Assembly (NCBI GenBank): GCA_944363595.1
Contig: CALVUN010000039.1
Span: forward strand, 1 to 39,391
Reading direction: 5' to 3'
DNA length: 39,391 nucleotides
Origin: an uncultured Bacilli bacterium
GTDB lineage: Bacteria > Bacillota_I > Bacilli_A > RF39 > UBA660
Position 1 is the stretch's first letter. Each line of letters starts with the position of its first letter. Shown here piece after piece: positions 7,017 through 15,298 of the stretch. The notes under the pieces were generated by a model. It ran no database searches. It worked only from the letters and a program-made list of their open reading frames with translations, and had not been told where the DNA came from. The position numbers and the translations under genes are program-made.

Positions 7017-7949
7017 ATGTTAGAAAGTATAATAAAAAGCTGTAAATATGTATCAAAAAATTCAAAGCATGTGTCTATAAATGAAGAAAAATTAAATCAA
7101 TTTATAGAAAAAATTGAAAATATAAAAATGGAACATTGGCTTTCATCATCTCCATTTGGATTATTAGAATTACCGGTTGAAACAATTATTAATTTTTTAT
7201 TAATTTATGAATCAATTGATTTCTCATTTTGGGGAAGCCCTAAATGGACTATAGAAACACATTCTGATAAGTTAGATGGTTCAATTGCTTTATTATATGC
7301 TTTATTAAAGTACGTTAAGGAATCAAAAACTACTGATTTTTCAAATGTTAGTCAAGAATGTTTTTCTAATATTTTAAAGGGAAATATAGAAATTCCCTTA
7401 TTAGAAGAAAGATTTAAAATAATAAAAGAAATAAGTATTATTGTAAATGAAAAAATGCAAGGAAACTTTTACCAATATATAAAACATATTACTTCAGATG
7501 TAGAACTTTTTGAGACAATTATAAAATTTTTTCCTAGCTTTAAAGATGAGAGAACCTATAATAATCAAACAATATATTTTTATAAGTTAGCACAATTATT
7601 AGCATCTGATATTTTACATATTAGAGAACAAAAAGAGAAAATCAAAGTTAATTACACACATTTAGTAGGTTGTGCTGATTATAAAATACCTCAAATTTTA
7701 AGAGGAATAGGAATATTAAAATATGATGATGAATTATCAAAATTAATTGACAATCAAATTGAAATTCCCATAAATTCAATTTACGAAGTTGAGATCCGCG
7801 CAAATATGCTTACTGTAATAGATATAATTAATCAAAAGTTGAAATATAAATATAGCAGCATAGATATTAATGATTATTTATTTATGCAAAAGAAAAATAA
7901 AAGTCTCACTTTAAAACCATATCATTTAACAAGATGTATAAATTATTAA
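7017..7949 (+). CDS. Queuosine salvage protein (DUF2419, queuosine 5'-phosphate N-glycosylase type)
   Basis: 310 residues, close to the family's usual length. Diagnostic blocks are FSFWGSPKWTIET (about 69-81), the LDGSIALLYAL segment, TYNNQTIYFYKLAQLL, VGCADYKIPQILRGIGIL (about 218-235) and YEVEIRANMLTVID (about 256-269). Members release queuine from queuosine 5'-phosphate so that the base can be reused in tRNA; the Asp in CADYK is the expected catalytic residue from the family. A GAGGAG ribosome binding site sits about 12 bases before ATG. The gene is monocistronic, ended by the terminator at 7968-7990, and divergent from the radical SAM pair. Other queuosine genes (tgt, transporters) are not in the window. 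Confidence 0.85.
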   Translation: MLESIIKSCKYVSKNSKHVSINEEKLNQFIEKIENIKMEHWLSSSPFGLLELPVETIINFLLIYESIDFSFWGSPKWTIETHSDKLDGSIALLYALLKYVKESKTTDFSNVSQECFSNILKGNIEIPLLEERFKIIKEISIIVNEKMQGNFYQYIKHITSDVELFETIIKFFPSFKDERTYNNQTIYFYKLAQLLASDILHIREQKEKIKVNYTHLVGCADYKIPQILRGIGILKYDDELSKLIDNQIEIPINSIYEVEIRANMLTVIDIINQKLKYKYSSIDINDYLFMQKKNKSLTLKPYHLTRCINY

Positions 7950-7967
7950 TTTAATGTATTTTCAATT

Positions 7968-7990
7968 GAGCAAAAAATTGCTCTTTTTTT
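7968..7990 (+). terminator. Intrinsic terminator after the queuosine-salvage gene
   Basis: GAGCAA (7968-7973), an A4 loop and TTGCTC (7978-7983) form a perfect stem followed by seven T. It lies 18 bases after the stop codon. Confidence 0.85.
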
Positions 7991-8160
7991 ATTATTAAAA
8001 AGAAAAAAAGCTATTTTATTAGTTCTATAAATAAATAAAAAACATTAAACCCATTTTATAAAAAAATAAGTCAAATATATAACTGATAAATTAAATAATT
8101 CATAATGAGTCTATTAAATTTATTTTAAATATTAAAGAAAAAATAATTATATATTAACTT

Positions 8161-8186
8161 AAAAAACTAGAGATATCTTACTCTAG
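8161..8186 (-). terminator. Intrinsic terminator of the ABC exporter operon
   Basis: On the minus strand CTAGAG (8186-8181) pairs with CTCTAG (8172-8167), followed by T6 (8166-8161). The stem begins within the last codons of the exporter gene, so the stop codon lies in the loop. Confidence 0.8.
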
Positions 8187-10046
8187 TTCAAAAGCACCAG
8201 TATAAAGTTGATAATATGTACCTTTTTGTTCAATTAATTGATTATGATCTCCTCTCTCAATAATTCTACCATGATCAAGTACCATAATAGCCTTAGAATT
8301 TCTAACCGTTGATAATCTATGAGCAATAACTAATACTGTTCTTCCATCCATAAGTTTATCCATACCATCTTGAACAATTTTTTCAGTCCTTGTATCAATT
8401 GAGGAAGTAGCTTCATCAAGTATCATTACAGGAGGATTATTAATAGCACATCTAGCAATAGCAATTAACTGACGTTGACCTTGAGAAAGTTGAGAACCAT
8501 TACCTGTCAACATTGTATCATAACCATTAGGTAGTCGTCTAATAAAATTATCAGCATTAGCCAATTTAGCCGCCTGAATTACCTCATCATCAGTAGCATT
8601 AGCTTTTCCATACTTAATATTATCTTTAATAGTACCAGTAAACAAATTAGTATCTTGTAAAACCATTCCTAAAGAAAGTCTCAAATCATCCTTTTTAATT
8701 TTTTCAATATTAATACCATCATATCTAATTTTTCCACTATTAATATCATAAAAACGATTTAATAAATTTGTAATAGTTGTCTTACCAGCACCTGTTGCAC
8801 CAACAAAAGCAATTTTTTGACCTGGCTTTGCATATAAAGAAATATCATGTAAAACAATTTTATCCTTATCATAACCAAACGTAACATTTTCAAAATCAAT
8901 TTTACCTTTTAACTCAATATATTCAATTCTTCCATCATGATGAGGATGCTTCCAAGCCCAAATTCCAGTTTCATCTTTAGTCTCAATCATATCACCATTG
9001 TCTTGTTTATGTACACGAACAAGTGTAACGTAACCATCATCTTGTTCTGGAATTTCATCCATCATAGTAAAAATCCTGCTAGCTCCCGCTAAAGCCATAA
9101 CAATTGAATTAAATTGATTCATTACCTGATTAATTGGTTGAGCAAAATTTCTAGATAACTGTAAAAAAGAAACTATCGTACCAATTGATAAAGCAATTGT
9201 ACCATTAATTGTTAAAACAGTACCAATCAAAGCAATACAAACATACTGTAAATTTGCCAAATTATTAGCAATAGGCATTAAAATATTAATAAATTTATGA
9301 GCATGATACATATTTTCATTTAACTGTTCATTTAACTTATCAAATCCCTTTTTAGCTTCCTCCTCATGAGTAAAAACCTTAATTACCTTTTGACCATTTA
9401 ACATCTCTTCAATATAACCATTTACTTTACCTAAAGCATATTGTTGCTTTAAAAAATATTTAGCACTTTTTGAACTTATTTTTTTAGTAACAACAATAGT
9501 AATTAAAGTAAAAGCAATAACAAAACAAGTTAACATTGGACTTAAATAAATCATAGAACAAAATATTGCAATAATACTAAATACAGATGTAATAACTTGT
9601 GGCAAACTTTGTGATAACATCTGTCGCAAAGTATCGGTATCATTAGTATAATGACTCATAATATCACCATGAGTATTAGTGTCAAAATAACTAATAGGTA
9701 ATCTTTCCATTTTTGTAAACATTTCATTTCGAATATCCCTTAAAACACCTTGAGATACAACAGCCATTAACCTACTATACAAATAAGATGCTAAAATACC
9801 CACAATATAAACAATTGCCATTACTCCCAAAGCTTTTAATAGTGCTGTAAAAACAGGATTCTCATCACTTAAAAGTGGAGTTATATAATCATCAATTAAA
9901 GTTTGCAAAAATAATGATCCTGCAACAGAAGCAATTGAAGAAATAATAATACAAACAAAAACAAAAATAAATTGCTTTTTATAATTACTTAGAACATAAC
10001 TTAATAACCTTTTTAAAGTTCCCTTTTTTATCTGATTATTTTTCAT
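8178..10046 (-). CDS. ABC transporter, fused permease/ATPase; subunit with the canonical ATPase site
   Basis: 622 residues from the ATG at 10046, which has AAGGAAGTG upstream; longer in-frame starts have no ribosome binding site. Six transmembrane segments occupy about residues 20-320. An inserted region with TGIWAWKHPHHDG then precedes the nucleotide-binding domain: Walker A GATGAGKTT, signature LSQGQRQL, Walker B VMILDEATSSID with the catalytic Glu, and the H-loop in IAHRLSTV. It overlaps the upstream ABC gene by 11 bases. With that partner it forms a heterodimeric type IV exporter of the LmrCD/BmrCD kind, usually drug or lipid efflux. Substrate is unknown; the MarR-family gene in the operon suggests induction by a toxic ligand. 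Confidence 0.9.
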   Translation of the reverse strand: MKNNQIKKGTLKRLLSYVLSNYKKQFIFVFVCIIISSIASVAGSLFLQTLIDDYITPLLSDENPVFTALLKALGVMAIVYIVGILASYLYSRLMAVVSQGVLRDIRNEMFTKMERLPISYFDTNTHGDIMSHYTNDTDTLRQMLSQSLPQVITSVFSIIAIFCSMIYLSPMLTCFVIAFTLITIVVTKKISSKSAKYFLKQQYALGKVNGYIEEMLNGQKVIKVFTHEEEAKKGFDKLNEQLNENMYHAHKFINILMPIANNLANLQYVCIALIGTVLTINGTIALSIGTIVSFLQLSRNFAQPINQVMNQFNSIVMALAGASRIFTMMDEIPEQDDGYVTLVRVHKQDNGDMIETKDETGIWAWKHPHHDGRIEYIELKGKIDFENVTFGYDKDKIVLHDISLYAKPGQKIAFVGATGAGKTTITNLLNRFYDINSGKIRYDGINIEKIKKDDLRLSLGMVLQDTNLFTGTIKDNIKYGKANATDDEVIQAAKLANADNFIRRLPNGYDTMLTGNGSQLSQGQRQLIAIARCAINNPPVMILDEATSSIDTRTEKIVQDGMDKLMDGRTVLVIAHRLSTVRNSKAIMVLDHGRIIERGDHNQLIEQKGTYYQLYTGAFELE

Positions 10047-11781
10047 TAGTATCACTTCCTTTAGTTTGCGAATCATAAATTTCCTTATAAATAGCATTAG
10101 ACTTTAACAATTCTTCATGTGTTCCTACACCATTTATTTTACCATGATAAATAACAATAATTCTATCACACTTTTCTACTGATGAAATCCTTTGTGCAAT
10201 AATTATTTTAGTAGTATCAGGAATTTCATCATTAAAGGCCTTTTGAATTAAACTATCAGTTTTAGTATCCACCGCTGATGTAGAATCATCTAAAATCAAT
10301 ATTTTAGGTTTTCTAAGAAGAGCCCTTGCAATACATAAACGTTGTTTTTGACCACCAGATACATTAGTTCCACCCTCTTCAATATAAGTATCATACTTAA
10401 GAGGAAACTTCTGAATAAATTCATCAGCTTGAGCTAATTTACACACTCTTTCAATTTCTTCTTGAGAAGCATCTTTATCACCCCAACGAATATTATCAGA
10501 TATTGTACCAGAAAACAAAACATTTTTTTGTAAAACACATGCAACTTCTTTCCTTAAAGCCTCCAAATCATAATCTTTAACGTTGACTCCACCAACTTTT
10601 AAAGTTCCTTCAGTTACATCATATAATCTTGGAATCAAATTAACCAAACTAGATTTACCACTTCCTGTACCACCAATAATACCAATTGTTTCGCCTGATT
10701 TAATATGAATATCAATATTTTTAAGACATTCCTTTTCTTTTTTTCCAACATAACTAAAGCTTACATTATCAAAATCAATTGAACCATCCTTGACTTCATA
10801 AATAGGATTTTTCTTAACTTTTAATGTTGGTACCTCATCTAAAACTTCGACGATTCTTTCTACAGATGCCCTTGATATAATAATCATAACAAAAATCATA
10901 GATAACATCATTAAACTAGACAAAATTTGAATACTATATGTAAACATCGTCATTAATTCTCCTGTAGTTAAGTCTGTCATATTTGAAGTTACAATAATTT
11001 TTGCACCAAACCAAGATATTAACAAAATACAAGCATAAATAGCAAATTGCATAAGTGGACCATTAAATGCCAAAATTTTCTCAGCTTTACTAAATCCTTG
11101 ATAAATTTCATTAGAAACACGTTTAAACTTAGATACTTCTTCTTTCTCTAAAACAAAAGACTTAACAACCCTAATAGCACTAACATTTTCTTCAACAACA
11201 TTATTTAATGCATCATACCTCTTAAATACCCTTTCCATAATAGGATGAACCTTTTTAGCAATTAAAAATAGCCCGAATCCCAATATTGGAATAATAATTA
11301 AAAAAATAAGTGATAAACTTTTATTAATAGATAATGCAAAAAACAATGAAATAATCAACATTAAAGGAGCCCTTACAGCAATTCTAATAATCATTTGATA
11401 TGCCATTTGTACATTTGTAATATCTGTTGTAAGACGTGTTACAAGACTACTGGTCGAAAATTTATCAATATTTGCAAACGAAAAAGTTTGTACTTTATAA
11501 TATAAGTCCTGCCTTAAATTTTTGGCAAAACCAGCAGATGCCTTAGCGGCAAACATACCAGATAACATTCCAAATATTAACGATAAAATTGCACATATAA
11601 TAAGAGCAATACCTATTTTATAAACTAAATTCATTTCCCCCTGATAAATACCATCATCAATTAAATTAGCCATTAATAAAGGAATAATTACTTCTAAAAC
11701 AACCTCCAATGATACAAAAATAGGTGTTAATATTGATGATACCTTATATTCTCTTATCGATTTCATTAACTTTCTTATCAT
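10036..11781 (-). CDS. ABC transporter, fused permease/ATPase; subunit with the degenerate ATPase site
   Basis: 581 residues from the ATG at 11781, preceded by AAAGGGAG at a proper distance and placed 1 base after the marR stop. Six transmembrane helices are followed by a nucleotide-binding domain with Walker A GGTGSGKSSL and signature VSGGQKQR. Its Walker B reads ILILDDSTSAVD, with Asp where the catalytic Glu should be. The switch histidine position reads IIAQRISSV, with Gln for His. Both changes are typical of the degenerate half of heterodimeric exporters, so hydrolysis should occur mainly at the composite site using the partner's Walker B. Gene order marR-ABC-ABC with coupled starts indicates one operon. 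Confidence 0.9.
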   Translation of the reverse strand: MIRKLMKSIREYKVSSILTPIFVSLEVVLEVIIPLLMANLIDDGIYQGEMNLVYKIGIALIICAILSLIFGMLSGMFAAKASAGFAKNLRQDLYYKVQTFSFANIDKFSTSSLVTRLTTDITNVQMAYQMIIRIAVRAPLMLIISLFFALSINKSLSLIFLIIIPILGFGLFLIAKKVHPIMERVFKRYDALNNVVEENVSAIRVVKSFVLEKEEVSKFKRVSNEIYQGFSKAEKILAFNGPLMQFAIYACILLISWFGAKIIVTSNMTDLTTGELMTMFTYSIQILSSLMMLSMIFVMIIISRASVERIVEVLDEVPTLKVKKNPIYEVKDGSIDFDNVSFSYVGKKEKECLKNIDIHIKSGETIGIIGGTGSGKSSLVNLIPRLYDVTEGTLKVGGVNVKDYDLEALRKEVACVLQKNVLFSGTISDNIRWGDKDASQEEIERVCKLAQADEFIQKFPLKYDTYIEEGGTNVSGGQKQRLCIARALLRKPKILILDDSTSAVDTKTDSLIQKAFNDEIPDTTKIIIAQRISSVEKCDRIIVIYHGKINGVGTHEELLKSNAIYKEIYDSQTKGSDTNEK

Positions 11782-11782
11782 G

Positions 11783-12217
11783 TTATTTCTCCCTTTCAAT
11801 TAAATTTTTTTCTACCTTTGATAATAATATCAATAATAATTTCTGTTCCTCTTCCGTCAAAGAACTTACCATTTGTTTTTCAAGATGGTTTATTTTCTCT
11901 CTACCATATTCCTCTAATTGTCTTCCCTTCTCTGTGACAATAATCTTATTTATCCTTTTATCATGCACACAAGAAATTCTCTTTATTAAATCTTTTTTTT
12001 CCATCAAATTCAAAATTTCTGTTGCCGTTGACCTCCTAATAGAAAAATCTTTTTCAATATCCTTCTGATAAATATATTCATTATCATGATGAACTATGTA
12101 ACAAAGAATCATACTTTGAGTCTTAGTTAATTCATTTTTATTTCCTATTACTTGCTCAATTTGTCTCTTTAATTGATTGGATATCTTATTAATTAATAAA
12201 CCAACACTATAATTCAT
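11783..12217 (-). CDS. MarR-family transcriptional regulator
   Basis: 144 residues with the winged helix-turn-helix of MarR proteins: the recognition region is DFSIRRSTATEILNLMEKKDLIKR and the wing is DKRINKIIVTEKG. It is the first gene of the operon with the two ABC exporter subunits, and its own promoter carries a palindrome (12233-12246), so it is probably an autorepressor of the exporter operon, released by a small ligand. Start ATG has AAGGAGG at 7 bases. The small-molecule ligand cannot be inferred. Confidence 0.9.
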   Translation of the reverse strand: MNYSVGLLINKISNQLKRQIEQVIGNKNELTKTQSMILCYIVHHDNEYIYQKDIEKDFSIRRSTATEILNLMEKKDLIKRISCVHDKRINKIIVTEKGRQLEEYGREKINHLEKQMVSSLTEEEQKLLLILLSKVEKNLIEREK

Positions 12218-12232
12218 GATAACCTCCTTAAT

Positions 12233-12246
12233 GTTAGGACACTAAC
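12233..12246. promoter_or_regulatory. Probable MarR operator
   Basis: GTTAG-N4-CTAAC is a perfect interrupted palindrome just downstream of the -10 element of the marR promoter and 16 bases before the start codon. Its position over the transcription start fits repression by the adjacent regulator. Assignment is by position and symmetry. Confidence 0.6.
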
Positions 12247-12247
12247 A

Positions 12248-12276
12248 ATTTTATACTTTTAAATAATCAATGTCAA
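12248..12276 (-). promoter_or_regulatory. Promoter of the marR-ABC operon
   Basis: On the minus strand, a perfect TTGACA (12276-12271), a 17-base spacer and TAAAAT (12253-12248). The operator palindrome begins two bases beyond the -10. Confidence 0.75.
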
Positions 12277-12360
12277 GTATTATTTAAAGAATTATCTAAA
12301 AAATAAATGATAAATTAATTATAAATATTCCTATACACATTAAAATTATTTAAAAAAAAC

Positions 12361-12389
12361 TTACATAAATTAAAAAAATATGCTATAAT
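12361..12389 (+). promoter_or_regulatory. Promoter of the DUF2798 gene
   Basis: TTACAT (12361-12366), 17 bases, perfect TATAAT (12384-12389). Transcription would start near 12396, leaving a leader of about 100 bases before the ATG at 12500. Confidence 0.65.
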
Positions 12390-12390
12390 T

Positions 12391-12499
12391 ACCAATGTTC
12401 AACAAAAAAATAGGTAATAATTGGAAACGAACATTATTAAAATAATGACTAACGAACAACACTATATTTTATGTTATTTTAAGAAAGGAGTTTTTAATT
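12391..12499 (+). promoter_or_regulatory. Structured 5' leader, possible cis-regulatory RNA
   Basis: The leader contains overlapping complementary segments: CCAAT (12392-12396) with ATTGG (12420-12424), and AATGTTC (12394-12400) with GAACATT (12429-12435). These pairings are mutually exclusive. CATTAT/ATAATG (12432 onward) could form a further hairpin, and AACGAAC occurs twice, at about 12427 and 12451. Such alternatives suggest a switch or attenuator. I do not recognise a known riboswitch class, and no U-run terminator is present, so control would be at translation. Confidence 0.35.
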
Positions 12500-12973
12500 A
12501 TGCCACAAACAAAATTTCAAGATTTTATCTACACTATTATTATGGTAATTATAATGGTTTATGCAATGGTTTGTTATAACATATCTATGAGTATTGGAGG
12601 AATGAACAATCAAGTATTTATTTTAGATTTACAAGAATTACCAATAATGGTTCCTATTGCCTTCATTATTGAATTTTTTATCGTAGGAAAATTATCACAA
12701 AAAATAGCTAAAAAAACAATTAATTTTAAAAAAAGTGAACCAATCATCATAACGATTATTATATCATCAATAATAGTTTGCTTAATGTGTCCTATAATGA
12801 GCTTTATTGCAAACATTTTATTCAATTATAATGGCATTGAAAACATTATAGCAAATTGGCTTCAAACATGGGTTAAAAATTTTCCAATGGCATTATGTTT
12901 TCAACTTTTCTATGCAGGACCATTTGTAAGATTTATTTTCAAAAAAATATTTCACAAACAATTAGCAAAATAA
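12500..12973 (+). CDS. DUF2798 family membrane protein
   Basis: 157 residues with four predicted transmembrane helices arranged as two similar halves (about 8-65 and 82-150). Each half has the family pattern of a helix, a short polar stretch and an FxxGP/FxVGK-like end (EFFIVGKL, LFYAGPFVR). DUF2798 proteins are small integral membrane proteins of unknown function. A strong AAGGAG site precedes the ATG. The gene is divergent from the marR-exporter operon and may respond to the same cue, but no shared operator is proven. Confidence 0.8.
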   Translation: MPQTKFQDFIYTIIMVIIMVYAMVCYNISMSIGGMNNQVFILDLQELPIMVPIAFIIEFFIVGKLSQKIAKKTINFKKSEPIIITIIISSIIVCLMCPIMSFIANILFNYNGIENIIANWLQTWVKNFPMALCFQLFYAGPFVRFIFKKIFHKQLAK

Positions 12974-13021
12974 GACAACTCATCAATATATTAAAAAAAT
13001 CGTTGACAAGTTGTCTTTTTT
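12972..13021 (+). terminator. Intrinsic terminator, convergent with the sortase gene
   Basis: AGACAACT (about 12973) pairs with AGTTGTCT, with an inner TCAA/TTGA pairing, followed by eight T. The A/T-rich loop and flanks may let it work for both converging genes. Confidence 0.7.
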
Positions 13022-13627
13022 TTAAACTTCCTTCTTAGATTGCAACTTAGCAATAACAATAAGCTGTTTATCCTTATTATCACTACAGGTAGTCATTGTT
13101 AAAATAGCAGTTTTATCATTATAACTAACATTAATAACACCTATCTTATCTTCTTCATAAATATCATAAACAAGATATTTATATAACATTTTATTATAAT
13201 AAACATAAACTTCATCATCGATACTAAGCATATTCAAATTTTTGAAAAAAGAAACATTACTAGAACCAGAATGAGCCATCAAAATAAAATTACCCTTTTC
13301 TTTATCAGGCATACTAGATAACTCATGAATAGAAATATTATAGTTAACATTATTATATATAGAATCAATATCTACCAAGCCTTGTTTTAACCCAATTTTA
13401 GGAATTTCCAAAACAGCCACATAATCAATAATCTCATCACTTTTTCCCATAGCAATATTATAATTTTCATTATCTAACATATTATCTAGAAAAAAATCCA
13501 TACTAATTTCTTTAATTGTATTTATTCTACAATTTATATACTGTTTAAAACCCCAAAACAACAAAAAAACAAAATAAATTAAAACTAATATGATAACACT
13601 AACTATTTTTCTTTTTGATAATTGCAT
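13022..13627 (-). CDS. Sortase family transpeptidase
   Basis: About 201 residues from the second ATG (13627); the ATG at 13636 sits too close to the AGGA site. One N-terminal membrane anchor (about 8-28) precedes the beta-barrel. The catalytic His is in ILMAHSGSS and the catalytic Cys in TMTTCS. The arginine expected just after, normally directly before the final hydrophobic strand, reads Gln in DKQLIVIA. The gene overlaps the 3' end of the thioester surface-protein gene, so the two are translationally coupled; the sortase is probably dedicated to that substrate. Subclass is uncertain. Confidence 0.85.
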   Translation of the reverse strand: MQLSKRKIVSVIILVLIYFVFLLFWGFKQYINCRINTIKEISMDFFLDNMLDNENYNIAMGKSDEIIDYVAVLEIPKIGLKQGLVDIDSIYNNVNYNISIHELSSMPDKEKGNFILMAHSGSSNVSFFKNLNMLSIDDEVYVYYNKMLYKYLVYDIYEEDKIGVINVSYNDKTAILTMTTCSDNKDKQLIVIAKLQSKKEV

Positions 13628-15113
13628 AACCAACATATCCTAAAATCATCATACCCATAAGTAAAACCAATATACCATCATTATCATCTCTACCAGTAAT
13701 AGGAACCTCAATTTTTTCATTTAATAAAGAACTTTCCACAATTTGGCCATCATTTTGAATTTCAAAATAAATCTTATCGTTAGTATTTTTATAACCTTCA
13801 GCAGCGGCCTTCTCAATTAAATAAAACTTACCAACAAATAAATTATCAATAATAATCATTCCTTTTTCATCAGTCTTTCCCGAATAAATCAAATTACCGT
13901 CTAAAGTATATATTTCAATCCAAGTATTAGGAATACCAATATTAGTATTTGCATCTCCTTTATAAAATTCAAGTCTTCCTTTTGGCCAATAATTTTCTAT
14001 ATCCAGCTTAATATTAGGAATAGTATTATCATCTGTTTCTTTTAATTCAAAACAATAATCATTATCTAAAACAACATTATTATTTGAAGATAATATTTCT
14101 TTAATACAATAAGACCCCAAATATAAATTATCACTAACATAACCATTAGCGTCAGTAATATAATTACCAATTAAATCACCCTTATGATATCTTAAAACAC
14201 CATCACTTGTTATAATGTCTTCATTTGCATACAAATCAAATTTAACACCTTCTAAATTAATTTTTTCATACTCAAATCCATTATCACCAATAATTAAATT
14301 TTCACCAATTTTATTAATTTCAAATTTTCCACCCGTTATATCAATTTTCAAACTAGAAGTAACATTATCCACTTTTCCTGTGGAAATCATCATTTGTGAA
14401 GAACCATAATAATAGAATAAAACAACATCATCCGTATATTGTTTTTTTTCTAATTGAATATTATTAGTACCATATATATTAGAAAGATTATCGATCACTA
14501 AATTATTACCCTGAATTTTTACATAATCGCTAGCTTTACCAACTACTTGATACCCACTTAAAACACCATTTTTATCTTCCAATTTAATAGTATCGCCAAT
14601 CATACCGACGACTCTATTTCCATCAAAAGATGGTTTCTTGTTATGATTAGAAATAAGATTATTAATCTCTTTTTTTTCTTTTTCAATATCAATCCTTACA
14701 CCATGAACATCCTGTGTTGTAGTCCAATAGCTTTCACTATTATTAAAGATAAATTCCCAAATCATTTCCTGAGCAGCTAAATAATATTTAGGATCATCAT
14801 GACCAATATAACCATATCCATAGTATGCAATAAGTTCAATCTTCTTAACTTGCTCATTAGTAAGATCAGTAATTTCAATCTCATCAGTCGAATTATAATC
14901 ACTTGTTAAAATTTTCTTTCCTGGCTGTAAACAATATGCAATTTTACCATCCATACGATATATTTCACCTCCAAAAGAATAATAATCATCATATATAAAA
15001 ATTCCATAAATATTATCTAAACGTTCTCTTGTTAAATTAGCAGCATTCACAGAAAACATATTAAAAACAAAACATAAAAAAGTAAAAATAAACAATAATA
15101 AATTTCTTTTCAA
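13599..15113 (-). CDS. Sortase-anchored surface protein with thioester (TQXA-like) and SpaA-like domains
   Basis: About 504 residues starting at a TTG (15113) that has GAAAGGAGG nine bases upstream; the in-frame ATG further up (15161) would put hydrophilic residues before the signal peptide. A signal peptide (KRNLLLFIFTFLCF...SVNA) is followed by a thioester domain: Cys in AYCLQPG and Gln in LAAQEMIWEF can form the internal Cys-Gln bond used to bind host surfaces covalently. Two or three prealbumin-like domains follow, including LEFYKGD to EGYKNTND with a YLIEKAA glutamate typical of isopeptide-bonded SpaA/Cna-B folds. The C-terminus has a sorting signal, VPITGR, a hydrophobic helix and KKKNS. 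Likely an adhesin or pilin-like tip protein. Confidence 0.85.
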   Translation of the reverse strand: MKRNLLLFIFTFLCFVFNMFSVNAANLTRERLDNIYGIFIYDDYYSFGGEIYRMDGKIAYCLQPGKKILTSDYNSTDEIEITDLTNEQVKKIELIAYYGYGYIGHDDPKYYLAAQEMIWEFIFNNSESYWTTTQDVHGVRIDIEKEKKEINNLISNHNKKPSFDGNRVVGMIGDTIKLEDKNGVLSGYQVVGKASDYVKIQGNNLVIDNLSNIYGTNNIQLEKKQYTDDVVLFYYYGSSQMMISTGKVDNVTSSLKIDITGGKFEINKIGENLIIGDNGFEYEKINLEGVKFDLYANEDIITSDGVLRYHKGDLIGNYITDANGYVSDNLYLGSYCIKEILSSNNNVVLDNDYCFELKETDDNTIPNIKLDIENYWPKGRLEFYKGDANTNIGIPNTWIEIYTLDGNLIYSGKTDEKGMIIIDNLFVGKFYLIEKAAAEGYKNTNDKIYFEIQNDGQIVESSLLNEKIEVPITGRDDNDGILVLLMGMMILGYVGYAIIKKKNS

Positions 15114-15298
15114 GTCTAATTTCCTCCTTTCAAACAACCCCAAATTAAAATAAAACATCATTTCATATTTCTACCTCCCTTACTATAATCATTATCCTTA
15201 TATTTCTAATTTCCTTTTAAAAAAGAAAAAAAAGAAAAAATATTTCTTTTTCACATAAAACATAAAATTAAACAAATAATAAAAAAGGTGATTAAAAT

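Noticed and set aside
11724-12068. 114-codon plus-strand frame across marR and the exporter start
   Set aside because: Antisense of two convincing genes with typical hydrophobic shadow composition.
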